A stretch of 48,534 nt of DNA from a virus. Positions 15,418-24,698 of the stretch are shown piece by piece. Below the pieces are notes generated by a model. The model saw only the letters and a program-made list of their open reading frames with translations, was not told where the DNA came from and did no database searches. Location: positions 1 to 48,534 of the IMG/VR virus record IMGVR_UViG_3300034407_002964; one strand, given 5' to 3'. How positions within the stretch are numbered: position 1 is the stretch's first letter; every line of letters starts with the position of its first letter. The position numbers and the translations under genes were made by a program.

Positions 15418-15446
15418 CTACATTGTCGAGATACTCGATGTTGTAG
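15418..15446 (+). terminator. Stem-loop after fibre gene, possible terminator
   Basis: CTACA (15418-15422) pairs with TGTAG (15442-15446), and TCGAG with CTCGA inside around an ATA loop. The following sequence is AT-rich but has only a weak T run (TTTATTTTT), so it may act as a processing or 3'-protection hairpin rather than an efficient terminator. The rest of 15447-15600 is AT-rich and non-coding. Confidence 0.55.
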
Positions 15447-15549
15447 AATAATAAAATTTATTTTTGATGTTTAAAAAGCTTAATCAAAAACTAGTCATAT
15501 TTTATTTTCTTTTTAATTTTTAGCAGTGTAGTTATGGTAGCTCGCTGTC

Positions 15550-15568
15550 CACTATGAATGAGATAGTG
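15550..15568 (+). promoter_or_regulatory. 5' leader hairpin of the Ala-rich fibre gene
   Basis: CACTAT (15550-15555) and ATAGTG (15563-15568) form a 6-bp stem with a GAATGAG loop, about 30 nt upstream of the ATG at 15601 and before the TGGAGGAA ribosome site. It may stabilise the mRNA of a highly expressed gene. No ACTATTTA element was found in this 187-nt gap, so the promoter of the fibre gene is unidentified. Confidence 0.4.
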
Positions 15569-15600
15569 AGCACATTATATTCTTAATGGAGGAATAAATA

Positions 15601-18555
15601 ATGGCTAAAAATTTTAATTCTGGAGTTATCGTATATGATGCACAAGTTGCTCAATTCGATATGACTCTAATGTCTTCTGAGAACATCGACTTTCCAGCGA
15701 ATGTTATCAAGGACCTAAACTATCTGGCTGCTGACGTAGTCTATGAATTCGATTTGTCTTTTGGTATCGCTTCAATCCGTCAAGGTGAGTTGCAAAAGTT
15801 AGCTCGCATGGGCCACATCCAAGCTGCTAAAGACTTTACCGATGGTGTTGCATTGGCTGCTGAACAAGCTCGTATTGGCTTGAAAGGTCAAATGGAAGCA
15901 TATGCTGATACAGCTGAAGCTGACGCAAAAGATTACACTGATGCTCGCGAAGTTGTTCTTCAAGGCAACATTGACAGTGAAGAAACTAGAGCATTGGCTG
16001 CAGAAGCTGCTAACGCTTTGGCTCACAGCACATTCAAAACTGCTCAAGAAACTTTCAATGGCGACATTGGAATGGAAGTAACTACTAACAAAACCGAACG
16101 CATTGCTGCTGATGCTGTATTGCAAGCTGGTTTAGACACAGAGATTTCTGATCGTATTGCTGCTGTTAACGGTGTTACTGTTTCTTTAGCAACTGAAGCT
16201 GCTACCGCTAGAGCTGCTGAACAAGCAAATGCTGCTGCGATTACTGCTGAGAAAGTACGTGCAGAAGCTGCTGAACTTGGTCTTCAAGGAAGTATCAACG
16301 AAGTTACTGTTTCTTTGGCAACTGAAGCTTCAACTGCTAGAGCTGCTGAGCAAGCAAATGCTGCTGCTATTGCTGCTGAAAAAACACGCGCTGAAGCTGC
16401 TGAACTTGTTCTTGAACAATCTATTGCTGCTGAGGCAACATTGGCTCGCCAAGAAGAAGGTGTTTTGGCTACCGCTATCAACTCTGAAAAAGGTCGTATT
16501 GACGCTATCTTGGCTGCTTCTACTGCTGATGCAGATTCTTTCAAAGAAATCGTCGACTTGATCAACTCTGTTGATACTGAAAATGATGCTGCTTTCGCTT
16601 CTCATGTTTTGGACTTCAACGCTGCTAAGACTGCTTTGGAACTTGCTGATACAAACGAAGCTTCTGCTCGTGCTGCTGGAGATACCGCTATTCAAAATGA
16701 CTTGGATGCATACAAAGTCTCTAATGATGCTGCTGTACTTGCTGAAAAGACACGTGCAGAAACTGCTGAAGGTAATCTTCAAGGTTCTTTGGACACTGAA
16801 GAAGCTGCTCGTATTGCTGGAGATGTTGCAATTCGTGGTACTTCACCAGAAGGTGCAGTATTTGGCGGAAGTATGTTTGGTCTCGATCAAGCAATGGCTA
16901 CAAAAGAAGCTGCTTCTATTGCTGCTGATGCTGTTTTAACTGCTGATTTGGCCGCTCAAGTTGCTAAGCAAGCTGCTGATGAAACTGCTCGTGATGCTGC
17001 GATTGCTGCTGCAAAAGTAGTTGCTGACGCTGCCCTTGCTGCTGAAGTTTCTCGTGCCGAAGGTGCTGAAGCTGTAAATGCTGCTGCAATCAACACTGAA
17101 AAGCTTCGTGCTGAAGGTGTAGAGGGTCAATTGGCTGTTTTGATTGGCGATGAAGAGCTTGCTCGTGAAAATGCTGATTCTGCTATTCGCGGTTCTAAAG
17201 ATGGTGTTGAGTTTGCTGGTTCTATGCAAGGTCTTTCTGACGCTGTTGATGGTGAAAAACTTCGTGCTGAAGCTGCTGAAGCTGTAAATGCTGCTGCAGT
17301 TGTTACTGAAAAGCAACGTGCTGAAGCTGCTGAGTTGGCTTTGTCTAATGGCTTGTCTGCTGAACAACAACGCGCAACTACTGCTGAAGGTTTGTTGGAC
17401 GGTAAGGTCGATCAAGAGATCGCTGATCGTACTGCTGCAGATACAGCTGCTGCTTCTTTTAACTTGGCTGCTCGTAATGCTATCCAAGCTGATGTTGACG
17501 CTAACGAAGCTTCTGCTTCTGGCTCGTTCGCTGATGCTTTGGCTGCTCGTGGTGTTATCGCTGGAAACTTGGCTCAAGAACTTCTTGACCGTGCTGCTGG
17601 TGATGTTCAAGGTTTGGCTGACGCTAAAGCTTACACTGATGCTGAGATCGTTTCAATGCAAGCTTCTTTGGATGCTGAAATTCTTGCAACTAATGCTGAC
17701 TTCTTGTCTGCTGAACAAGCTCGTATCGGGCTTCAAGGCAATATTGATGTTGAAAAAGGACGTATTGATGCAATCTTGGCTGGCGCTGATGCTGACAAAG
17801 ATTCGTTTGCTGAAATCGTAGCTTTGGTTAATTCTGTTGACACAGAGAACGACACTGCATTTGCTGGTCATGTTTCTGCTTACAACACCAAGATGGGTCT
17901 TTTGGACGGTGTAGATGCTGCTGCAACTACTGACCGTGCTGCAATCCGTTCTGAGTTGGCTTCTGAAAAAGCTGCGTTACAAGCTGAGTTTGCTGCTGCT
18001 GATGTAGTTGTATCTGACGCTTTTGCTGCTGCTGATCTTGCTATGAAAGCAGAACTCCAAATCGCCATCGCTGACGAAATCGCTGCACGCGTTGCTGGTG
18101 ACCAAGCAGAGGCTACCGCTCGTGCGGCTGCTATTTCTGCTGAAGAAACTGCTCGTATTGCTGGTGATAACGCATTGACTGCTTCTTTGAATGCTGAAGT
18201 TACTCGCGCTACTGGTGTTGAGACTCAATTGCAATCTAAGATTACAGACATGCATGATGGTGAAACCACTGTTAAATTCTTTTCTAATGCGATTGCTTCT
18301 GCTTCTATCATGATGGTTGCTGGTTTTGCACATCAAATCGTTGTTAACTCTGGTGCTTCTGCAATGGCGACATTGCCGGTAATGGGTCCAAACTTCAAAA
18401 TGACTTTGAACCTTGCTGCTTCAAGTTCTGAATCAATGGAATTCCATGCACCTGCTGGATTTGTTATTGACGGTGAGGCCGATGGTAAGATTACTCTTCA
18501 CCCAGGGTCTTCTGTAACTTTCTTGGAGAATGCTGGTGTTTATTACATGGTGTAA
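15601..18555 (+). CDS. Very long Ala-rich helical fibre protein
   Basis: A 984-residue protein with a globular N-terminal attachment domain (residues 1-75), an extremely Ala/Glu-rich shaft (75-885) and a C-terminal beta cap (about 885-984, ending SVTFLENAGVYYMV). The shaft contains recurring modules: ARAAEQANAAAIxAEKxRAE (twice, near 200 and 245), EKGRIDAILAxxxADxDSF (near 296 and 719) and AIRGxxxxxxxFxGSMxGL (near 410 and 526). The pattern predicts long trimeric coiled coil. Codons are strongly biased to GCT, GAA, CGT and TTG like the capsid gene, pointing to very high expression. It is probably a major external fibre; its site on the virion is unknown. Confidence 0.75.
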   Translation: MAKNFNSGVIVYDAQVAQFDMTLMSSENIDFPANVIKDLNYLAADVVYEFDLSFGIASIRQGELQKLARMGHIQAAKDFTDGVALAAEQARIGLKGQMEAYADTAEADAKDYTDAREVVLQGNIDSEETRALAAEAANALAHSTFKTAQETFNGDIGMEVTTNKTERIAADAVLQAGLDTEISDRIAAVNGVTVSLATEAATARAAEQANAAAITAEKVRAEAAELGLQGSINEVTVSLATEASTARAAEQANAAAIAAEKTRAEAAELVLEQSIAAEATLARQEEGVLATAINSEKGRIDAILAASTADADSFKEIVDLINSVDTENDAAFASHVLDFNAAKTALELADTNEASARAAGDTAIQNDLDAYKVSNDAAVLAEKTRAETAEGNLQGSLDTEEAARIAGDVAIRGTSPEGAVFGGSMFGLDQAMATKEAASIAADAVLTADLAAQVAKQAADETARDAAIAAAKVVADAALAAEVSRAEGAEAVNAAAINTEKLRAEGVEGQLAVLIGDEELARENADSAIRGSKDGVEFAGSMQGLSDAVDGEKLRAEAAEAVNAAAVVTEKQRAEAAELALSNGLSAEQQRATTAEGLLDGKVDQEIADRTAADTAAASFNLAARNAIQADVDANEASASGSFADALAARGVIAGNLAQELLDRAAGDVQGLADAKAYTDAEIVSMQASLDAEILATNADFLSAEQARIGLQGNIDVEKGRIDAILAGADADKDSFAEIVALVNSVDTENDTAFAGHVSAYNTKMGLLDGVDAAATTDRAAIRSELASEKAALQAEFAAADVVVSDAFAAADLAMKAELQIAIADEIAARVAGDQAEATARAAAISAEETARIAGDNALTASLNAEVTRATGVETQLQSKITDMHDGETTVKFFSNAIASASIMMVAGFAHQIVVNSGASAMATLPVMGPNFKMTLNLAASSSESMEFHAPAGFVIDGEADGKITLHPGSSVTFLENAGVYYMV

Positions 18556-18569
18556 TAGCTAGCTAGCTT

Positions 18570-18596
18570 GCAATACTCGACGTCGTTGAGCGTTGC
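18570..18596 (+). other. Stem-loop preceding terminator
   Basis: GCAA (18570-18573) pairs with TTGC (18593-18596) and CTC with GAG inside. It sits between the fibre stop codon and the strong terminator at 18602, and may protect the 3' end of the fibre mRNA. Confidence 0.4.
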
Positions 18597-18601
18597 TCTT
18601 T

Positions 18602-18635
18602 GGCCTTGAGGAGAAATCTTCAAGGCCATTTTTTT
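18602..18635 (+). terminator. Intrinsic terminator of the Ala-rich fibre gene
   Basis: GGCCTTGA (18602-18609) pairs perfectly with TCAAGGCC (18620-18627), followed by ATTTTTTT. It makes the fibre gene a separate transcription unit. Confidence 0.9.
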
Positions 18636-18666
18636 AAGACACTTAAAATTCATTGGAGGAAACAAA

Positions 18667-19134
18667 ATGTCTATGAAATTAAATAAAACACTCGCTGCAC
18701 TATCTCAGCCTACTCCCTCAACCGACGGGATGTTAGCGCAAGGAAATGCTACAGCACAATCTGTAATCATCGTTGGATTTGCTAACGTTGATGTTTACGG
18801 AAAACAGAACGGAGCATGGTCTTTGATTGATGAACTCAGATCGGATGGCTTTCTGGCCTCAGATGACGCACATGATGGTGGTTACGTTCCTGGGTACGAT
18901 ACACACGCCGTTGATTTAGCACAATATGAAGATGTATACTTTGTATCTATGTCTGGGAAACAAGAAGTAATGAGATACTTCTTTGTTGAAGATCACGTTG
19001 TATCGCCAACACTAGAGAGTTCAAAAGCAAACAAGCTTGAAGACATCTCTGATATGCCTTCATTTACCGTCGCTGATGCAGGGAAAGTATTAACTGTTGA
19101 TGCATTAGGAAGTTTAACCTGGGTAACCAGATAA
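18667..19134 (+). CDS. Small virion protein, base form of LamG-armed paralogue
   Basis: A 155-residue beta-rich protein following a TTGGAGGA ribosome site. The core (NVDVYGKQNGAWSLIDELRS near residue 38 and FTVADAGKVLTVDALGSLTW near 134) is matched by the N-terminal 155 residues of the next gene (VDIKIYGFTGQSWELLHNTD; GAMLTIMSDGSLAWLLAN). It is therefore the unarmed paralogue of that LamG protein. It may be a fibre adaptor or decoration; the sequence indicates no enzyme. Co-transcribed with the next gene (10-nt gap with an AAGGAG ribosome site). Confidence 0.7.
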   Translation: MSMKLNKTLAALSQPTPSTDGMLAQGNATAQSVIIVGFANVDVYGKQNGAWSLIDELRSDGFLASDDAHDGGYVPGYDTHAVDLAQYEDVYFVSMSGKQEVMRYFFVEDHVVSPTLESSKANKLEDISDMPSFTVADAGKVLTVDALGSLTWVTR

Positions 19135-19144
19135 GGAGAATATC

Positions 19145-21622
19145 ATGAAAAAAACTACACTTTTGAGAGAGACGGCTTACTTAGTCCCTCCGCAAATTGC
19201 GGATGGATTTGTACCGCCGGCTGGTTTTGATTTCAAAATATCAGTCAGTCTCCACGAAGTAGATATTAAAATCTACGGCTTCACAGGTCAGAGCTGGGAG
19301 CTATTGCATAATACAGATGGCCTAATACCATCATATATTTCTGACATTGGACATCAGAAATATTATTTCGAATCTAAAACAGGGTCCGAACAAACTGTTC
19401 GAGTTTCATTTTTATCTTCTGAAGACGAAGTTGGACTTGGAATTAGAACAGGTTCTACGCCTCAAACTAGAAAGTTTTACGACATCGAAGAGATCCCAGT
19501 ATATAACGGCTCTCGAGATGGCGCAATGCTTACAATTATGTCCGATGGCTCATTGGCTTGGCTATTAGCTAACGAACCATTCATCATCCCATCAGAAGGT
19601 GGAGAACCTAGTGGAGTTGTCGGGTTGGAAGAAGATTCTGGCTTAACTCTACATGGAAACGCACAGCTTGTCGACGGAGTTTTATCTTTAGATGGAACAG
19701 CCGGAACATACGCTTCTCTTCCGCACTCTAGCGATTTCGATAGAGAGTCTGGGGACTTAACCATAAACATGTGGATTAAGGCGAATTCATTACCGGACAA
19801 TTGGAACGCAGGGCTTGTGTCAAAGATGGGCACTGGTTGGGATGGATACATCACAGCTATCTCAACAATGCAAGCGGATGCTGGAGGCAACATGACCTCT
19901 GGTGGACTTCAGACAACTTCTTGGGTTGGCGGTTCTAATCCAACTGCAAACAATCGAGCAGAGCCTTCTGGAGGCATCTCTTTGGATGTTTGGCATCACG
20001 TTGCATATGTAATGCCGTCAACTGGAGATTACAAGATGTATTTCAACGGACAAGAGGTTCACTCTTATGCTCCAACGGCCAGAAACACTTCTACTACGGG
20101 CGACCTTAGAATTGGTGGATGGCAGAATGGATCTTATAGCGGGTTCTTTGATGGATTTATCGATGGTGTCTCTATCGAAAAGACAGCCTTGTCTGCTAGT
20201 GATATCTCTGACTTGCACTCTGCAGGAAGAGAAGAACAATCTACTACACCATCCACCCCAACAGCCGATGGGACTTTTATCGAAGATCTCAGCTCAGTTA
20301 TTGCTAGAGACCCATCCAAGTTTTCAAGTGGGTTCTACAACGACAACAGTTATGCCGGCGGCAAAGGAATGGAAGTCTTTTTAAAGGATGACGGTATCTT
20401 GGAGTACGATGCAGTCACAAATGAAACAGTTAATGATGAGTTTACTATTTCATGGTGGATGAATTTGTCGACGTCACAAGCAGCAAATAACCTAGGCTTA
20501 GCAGGGATGAACATTGGATCCGTCAATGGTGAAGTCCGAAGGTTTGCATTCGATCTTGGGGGAGGTAGCGCACTCACCGATCCTCACTTTGTATCATATA
20601 CTCGAGGTCCTCGGACAACTAACAATTTGAACATAGGTGTTTCAATGGTTGGTGTTTGGACTCACGTCGCTATTGTCATAAGAAACGATAGCTCAAACAC
20701 TGTTGCAAGTTTGTATCTAAATGGGTCCAAGCTCGGCAATAGCATTAGCTATCCACTTGGAACCAAATTTTTCCCACCATCAACACACCAAACATTCAAA
20801 TTTGGCGCTGGGTTTCAAACAACCTCAGTTAAAGGACAGTTCGACTCGATGCAAATCGCCGATGGTGTTGCTTTAACTGACGCACAGGTAGCAATGATTG
20901 CCAACCAATCTGATCGTCAAATGTTTATTGAGACTGCTGCAGCTTCTGTTGCATCATTCACTCCAGCGGGTACTGGGACCTTCTTAGAGGAGTTTGCATT
21001 GTTTGGAGGAGGAACAGTCACTGATGGAGTTCTTTCGACGATTGTTGCTAGCCCTTCTTACTATAAGAAGTCTGGAATGGTCGCACCGAGCACAACTGCA
21101 ACAACGGCAGTGTTCTCAATGTGGTTTAACCCAGAGCAATCTCGAATGGGGCTTTACTCGGATCAACACTATCCAACGCAAGTTAACTTTGGATTAAGAA
21201 TGTGGAACACTTCGGACCTTCGCATTTCAACTCCGATTGGGGGAGATACGGTCATTTTAGCTACACCACTAACTCTTAATGAGTGGCACCATGCTTTAGT
21301 TACTGTTGAGACGGATATTGCTTACACTTCTACCAGCTCTAAATCTATGACTGTAAAGTTATTTATTGACGGCCAAGAAGTATACACCAAAACCGGAAAC
21401 TCTTTTGTGAGAATTAGAGCTTACGCTGGGATCTCCACTTCATCTAAGCACTACATAGGTGCTTCGAACTACAACGGTTCTGTAAGTTATAAAGGTGTTG
21501 GACAATTTGACTTTATGGAATGGGTTGATGACGTTACGTTATCCGACGCTCAAATCCTAGCTATGTATAATGGCGGGACGCGAGGTTGGTCTGTATCTGA
21601 TGCTAACAATCACACTCCCTAA
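19145..21622 (+). CDS. Virion protein with three LamG-like domains
   Basis: An 825-residue protein with an N-terminal base domain (1-155) homologous to the preceding gene. Three LamG/concanavalin-like domains follow at about residues 170-365, 378-598 and 612-818. Each shows the typical strand set: LTINMWIKANSL with WHHVAYVMPSTGDYKMYFNG; FTISWWMNLS with WTHVAIVIRND and ASLYLNGSKLG; VFSMWFNPEQ with WHHALVTVETD and VKLFIDGQEVY. Each also ends in an LSDAQILAMYNG-type helix. Linkers are Thr/Pro-rich. Such domains bind glycans, so it is a good candidate for attachment to host polysaccharide or mucus-like matrix. Confidence 0.8.
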   Translation: MKKTTLLRETAYLVPPQIADGFVPPAGFDFKISVSLHEVDIKIYGFTGQSWELLHNTDGLIPSYISDIGHQKYYFESKTGSEQTVRVSFLSSEDEVGLGIRTGSTPQTRKFYDIEEIPVYNGSRDGAMLTIMSDGSLAWLLANEPFIIPSEGGEPSGVVGLEEDSGLTLHGNAQLVDGVLSLDGTAGTYASLPHSSDFDRESGDLTINMWIKANSLPDNWNAGLVSKMGTGWDGYITAISTMQADAGGNMTSGGLQTTSWVGGSNPTANNRAEPSGGISLDVWHHVAYVMPSTGDYKMYFNGQEVHSYAPTARNTSTTGDLRIGGWQNGSYSGFFDGFIDGVSIEKTALSASDISDLHSAGREEQSTTPSTPTADGTFIEDLSSVIARDPSKFSSGFYNDNSYAGGKGMEVFLKDDGILEYDAVTNETVNDEFTISWWMNLSTSQAANNLGLAGMNIGSVNGEVRRFAFDLGGGSALTDPHFVSYTRGPRTTNNLNIGVSMVGVWTHVAIVIRNDSSNTVASLYLNGSKLGNSISYPLGTKFFPPSTHQTFKFGAGFQTTSVKGQFDSMQIADGVALTDAQVAMIANQSDRQMFIETAAASVASFTPAGTGTFLEEFALFGGGTVTDGVLSTIVASPSYYKKSGMVAPSTTATTAVFSMWFNPEQSRMGLYSDQHYPTQVNFGLRMWNTSDLRISTPIGGDTVILATPLTLNEWHHALVTVETDIAYTSTSSKSMTVKLFIDGQEVYTKTGNSFVRIRAYAGISTSSKHYIGASNYNGSVSYKGVGQFDFMEWVDDVTLSDAQILAMYNGGTRGWSVSDANNHTP

Positions 21623-21651
21623 TTTCAATTAATCTTTGAAACCTATCTTGT

Positions 21652-21684
21652 CTCGGCGCGAAAGCGCTGAGGCATTTTCTTTTT
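21652..21684 (+). terminator. Intrinsic terminator after LamG gene
   Basis: CTCGGCGC (21652-21659) and GCGCTGAG (21664-21671) form an 8-bp stem (one G-T pair) closed by a GAAA tetraloop, followed by a T-rich tail ATTTTCTTTTT. It separates the appendage block from the scaffold/capsid operon. Confidence 0.85.
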
Positions 21685-21717
21685 GAAGCCTCTTTTCGGA
21701 CTTTAAAATATACTTAC

Positions 21718-21725
21718 ACTATTTA
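21718..21725 (+). promoter_or_regulatory. Putative late promoter element ACTATTTA
   Basis: ACTATTTA lies 31 nt upstream of the scaffold start, between a terminator and the first gene of the scaffold/capsid unit. It is the second of five identical intergenic copies. Confidence 0.55.
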
Positions 21726-21756
21726 TTCTAGAAAAACTAATTCGGGAGATGATTTA

Positions 21757-22920
21757 ATGTCCAACATGCTAGAACAGGCAATTGCCGACGCTGCCGCGCT
21801 GAGAGAACAGGCAATTAAAAATGCAGAACAATCTGTTATTGAGAAGTATTCTCGACAAATCAAAGAGGCTGTTGATCAAATGCTTGAGGTGGAAGAAACT
21901 TCCAATCTAGACAGAGCCAACGAAACTATTCAAGAAGCAGAAGACGAACTACTACAAGAAGAAGAAGCATCAGCATCCCCAGCTCCAGCAGGAGAAGCTC
22001 AGCAAGTTGAGCCATCACCGGCTTGGGACTCTCGTTATGATGACATGATGACAAACTTCACTGCTCTAGTTGACGATCTACCAGAAGACAACAACGGAAT
22101 GATCGAGTTAGACTTGGGAGAATTTGAATTAGGAAAAGATGAAGTCGCAGCAGCAGATGGCGCTCCAGAAGAAGCCACAAGCGACCTTGGAGACTTAGGT
22201 GGGGAAGCCCCTGCCGAAGAAGCTGGGGATGGCTTAGATGATCTCTTGGGAGATCTAGGTTCGGATACAGGAGAAGACTTAAACCTTCAAGAAGTCATAG
22301 ATATCTTAGAAGGAACAGAAGATGAAAAAGAAGATTTAGAAGAAGCCTTAGAGTATGATTACGACGCACCAAATGATGCGTTAGGCGGAGTATGGAGACA
22401 CAACAGATCTAGAGAAGAATTCAATTCCGACGCCGCTGAAGTGACCTATGAGGATGAAGAAGAATCATCTGAAGAAGACCAAGTAGACGAAGAGCTAATG
22501 GGTCGAGTTAACGATTTACATGAGACAGTAGGAAATCTGACACAAAAAAACCAAGAATTGGAAAGTGTCCTATCCAAGGTAGAAGTATATCTTGAGGAAA
22601 CATTACTGTCTAACGCCAAACTTTTATACCAGAACCGCACTCTGGGTGATGCCTCCCTGAATGAGCGACAAAAATCTAAAATTGTCGAAGCCATCGCAAA
22701 TGCGGAGTCTCCGAAAGAAGCTAAACAACTTCATGAGACGCTCAAAGCTACAGTGGGATCAACGCCTAATAGCAAAGGTCCACAATCACTTAGCGAGTCT
22801 GTCAATCGAAGATCGAACTTAAGTTCTATGTTGAATTCGAGACAAAACATTAACGAAAGCAAGACTGTTGAAAATTCCTTTATGGAAAAGATGCAGAAAC
22901 TTGCGGGCATAAAAAAATAA
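21757..22920 (+). CDS. 22: Prohead core scaffold (gp22-like)
   Basis: A 387-residue, very acidic, helical protein immediately before the major capsid gene, the T4 position of gene 22. It forms the internal core around which the shell assembles and is then degraded. An N-terminal coiled region (1-75) is followed by a Glu/Asp/Gly-rich central part (80-250, with GDLGGEAPAEEAGDGLDD-type stretches), a coiled coil (245-300) and the C-terminus SFMEKMQKLAGIKK, probably the shell-binding helix. T4 gp22 is shorter (269 residues); the excess is the acidic region. Several L-x-E and I-x-E sites fit digestion by gp21. Confidence 0.85.
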   Translation: MSNMLEQAIADAAALREQAIKNAEQSVIEKYSRQIKEAVDQMLEVEETSNLDRANETIQEAEDELLQEEEASASPAPAGEAQQVEPSPAWDSRYDDMMTNFTALVDDLPEDNNGMIELDLGEFELGKDEVAAADGAPEEATSDLGDLGGEAPAEEAGDGLDDLLGDLGSDTGEDLNLQEVIDILEGTEDEKEDLEEALEYDYDAPNDALGGVWRHNRSREEFNSDAAEVTYEDEEESSEEDQVDEELMGRVNDLHETVGNLTQKNQELESVLSKVEVYLEETLLSNAKLLYQNRTLGDASLNERQKSKIVEAIANAESPKEAKQLHETLKATVGSTPNSKGPQSLSESVNRRSNLSSMLNSRQNINESKTVENSFMEKMQKLAGIKK

Positions 22921-22937
22921 TTTAAGGAGATTTTAAA

Positions 22938-24674
22938 ATGTCAATTATCGAAACTCTAACTGAGGGCATTGTTAACCGTAATATGGAACAAGAAGGTGCT
23001 GCTCTTTTAAACAAGTGGTCACAAACTGGTCTTTTGGAAGGCTTGTCTGATGAAAACAACAAAGCCAATATGGCTCGTCTGTTAGAAAATCAAGCAAAAG
23101 AATTGCTTCGTGAATCTAACACAATGGGTGCAGGTGGAGCAGTCGAAGGTTTCGCTGCTGTTGCTTTCCCAATCGTTCGTCGTGTATTCGCCGGACTTAT
23201 CGCAAACGACTTGGTTTCTGTACAACCAATGTCTCTTCCAAGTGGATTGATTTTCTTCATGGACTTCACCTTTGGTGATGAAGCTGCTGGAGCGACTGCA
23301 GATGCTGCTCGTACTGGTAACTTAACTGGTTCTTCTATCTATGGTACAGACAAAGTTGGTTCTGGAATCATCGATGGTGTCAACTTGGTTGGTTCTTTGA
23401 AAGAAGATTTTTCTGGTCCTGGACGTAATGGTATGACTGGTTACGCATATGCTTCTGCAACTGGATCATTCGATCTTGCAACTCCAAGCATGCAAACAAT
23501 TTACTTGACATCAAGTATTTCCAATGCTGATGCGAAATTGCTTAATTATGATGCAGATCTTTTAAGCATTACTGATGGCCAAACTGCTGTTGGTGTTATC
23601 ACTGTTCCATTGACTAACTTTACTCGTTTAGATCGCGAAAACTTGTCTGCTGTTCAAATCACTGATGCTCAAATCGCTGCTGCATCTTCAGCTATCGTCA
23701 CACCAGTTAAGCAAATCCGTCGTCTTACAAAAGTATCTGGAAATGATTTGTTGCTAGTTATCGCTGCTGCTTCTGGTGCTACTGGTATTGACTTGCCTGA
23801 AGCTTCTGCTACATTGTCAGGTGATCTTACCGGTTCTTTCCCACAAATCGATGGCGTCACCACTGGTGGTGCTGCTGTTGGAGCGATCGGTGGATTTACA
23901 TATCCATTAGAACGCGAAACTGCGATCCCTGAAATCGACATCAAAGTTGATTCTACAGCGATCACAGCACAAACTAAAAAGTTGAAAGCAAAATGGTCTC
24001 CAGAATTGGGTCAAGACTTGAACGCTTACCACAACTTGGATGCTGAAGTTGAATTGACTTCAATCTTGTCAGAGCAAATCGCGCTTGAAATCGACCGTGA
24101 AATCTTGGCTGACTTGGTTAACGGTGCAACTGCTGGTAGATTGTACTGGTCACGTTCACCTGGTTTGTTTGTAAACCGTGCAACTGGTGAAGAAATTGGT
24201 GCCAACGGTGCTCCTGACTTTACTGGTACTGTTTCTGAATGGTATGAAACTTTGATCGAAACTATCAATGATGTTTCTGCACAAATCCATCGTAAGACTT
24301 TGCGTGGTGGTGCTAACTTCTGTGTTGTTTCTCCTGAAGTTGCAAACGTTTTGGAATTCACTGCTGGTTTCCGTGCAAACGTTACTGCTGACGCTGACAA
24401 AGGCGACATCGGTGCTACAAAGGTTGGTTCTTTGAACCGTAAGTTCGACGTTATCGTTGATCCTTACTTCCCACGTAATGCAATCTTGGTTGGTCGTAAA
24501 GGTTCTTCTTTCTTGGAAAGTGGATATGTTTACGCTCCATACGTACCATTGCAAACAACTCCAACCATCTTTGGACCTGAAGACTTCGTTCCTCGTAAGG
24601 GAGTTATGACTCGCTATGCGAAGAAAATGGTTCGTCCAGATATGTACGGAATTGTAATTGTTCGCGATCTCTAA
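22938..24674 (+). CDS. 23: Major capsid protein (gp23-like)
   Basis: A 578-residue HK97-fold shell protein. The N-terminus carries the T4-like propeptide with LLNKWSQTGLLEGL (residues 23-36) and ARLLENQAKELLRE (46-59). Maturation cleavage is predicted after L-R-E at E59, matching T4 where gp21 cuts after Glu65. FPIVRRVFAGLIANDLVSVQ (76-95) and the C-terminal VPLQTTPTIFGPEDFVPRKG are clear gp23 signatures. Codon use is extreme (CGT for Arg, GCT, GGT, AAC), as expected for the most abundant protein. A TTTAAGGAG ribosome site precedes the ATG. A strong terminator follows. Confidence 0.97.
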   Translation: MSIIETLTEGIVNRNMEQEGAALLNKWSQTGLLEGLSDENNKANMARLLENQAKELLRESNTMGAGGAVEGFAAVAFPIVRRVFAGLIANDLVSVQPMSLPSGLIFFMDFTFGDEAAGATADAARTGNLTGSSIYGTDKVGSGIIDGVNLVGSLKEDFSGPGRNGMTGYAYASATGSFDLATPSMQTIYLTSSISNADAKLLNYDADLLSITDGQTAVGVITVPLTNFTRLDRENLSAVQITDAQIAAASSAIVTPVKQIRRLTKVSGNDLLLVIAAASGATGIDLPEASATLSGDLTGSFPQIDGVTTGGAAVGAIGGFTYPLERETAIPEIDIKVDSTAITAQTKKLKAKWSPELGQDLNAYHNLDAEVELTSILSEQIALEIDREILADLVNGATAGRLYWSRSPGLFVNRATGEEIGANGAPDFTGTVSEWYETLIETINDVSAQIHRKTLRGGANFCVVSPEVANVLEFTAGFRANVTADADKGDIGATKVGSLNRKFDVIVDPYFPRNAILVGRKGSSFLESGYVYAPYVPLQTTPTIFGPEDFVPRKGVMTRYAKKMVRPDMYGIVIVRDL

Positions 24675-24698
24675 GATCAGTTCATAAACACAATTTGG

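Noticed and set aside
15593-15600. AATAAATA before the fibre start
   Set aside because: It abuts the ATG, so a transcript started there would lack the ribosome site.
16229-17821. Long Leu-rich plus-strand and Ser-rich minus-strand frames within the Ala-rich fibre
   Set aside because: They are shadows of GCT-rich repeats in other frames (CTG/TTG or AGC/TCA) with no expression signals.
24026-24554. Two minus-strand frames opposite the capsid gene
   Set aside because: Strong codon bias in the capsid gene leaves antisense frames open; no promoter or ribosome site supports them.
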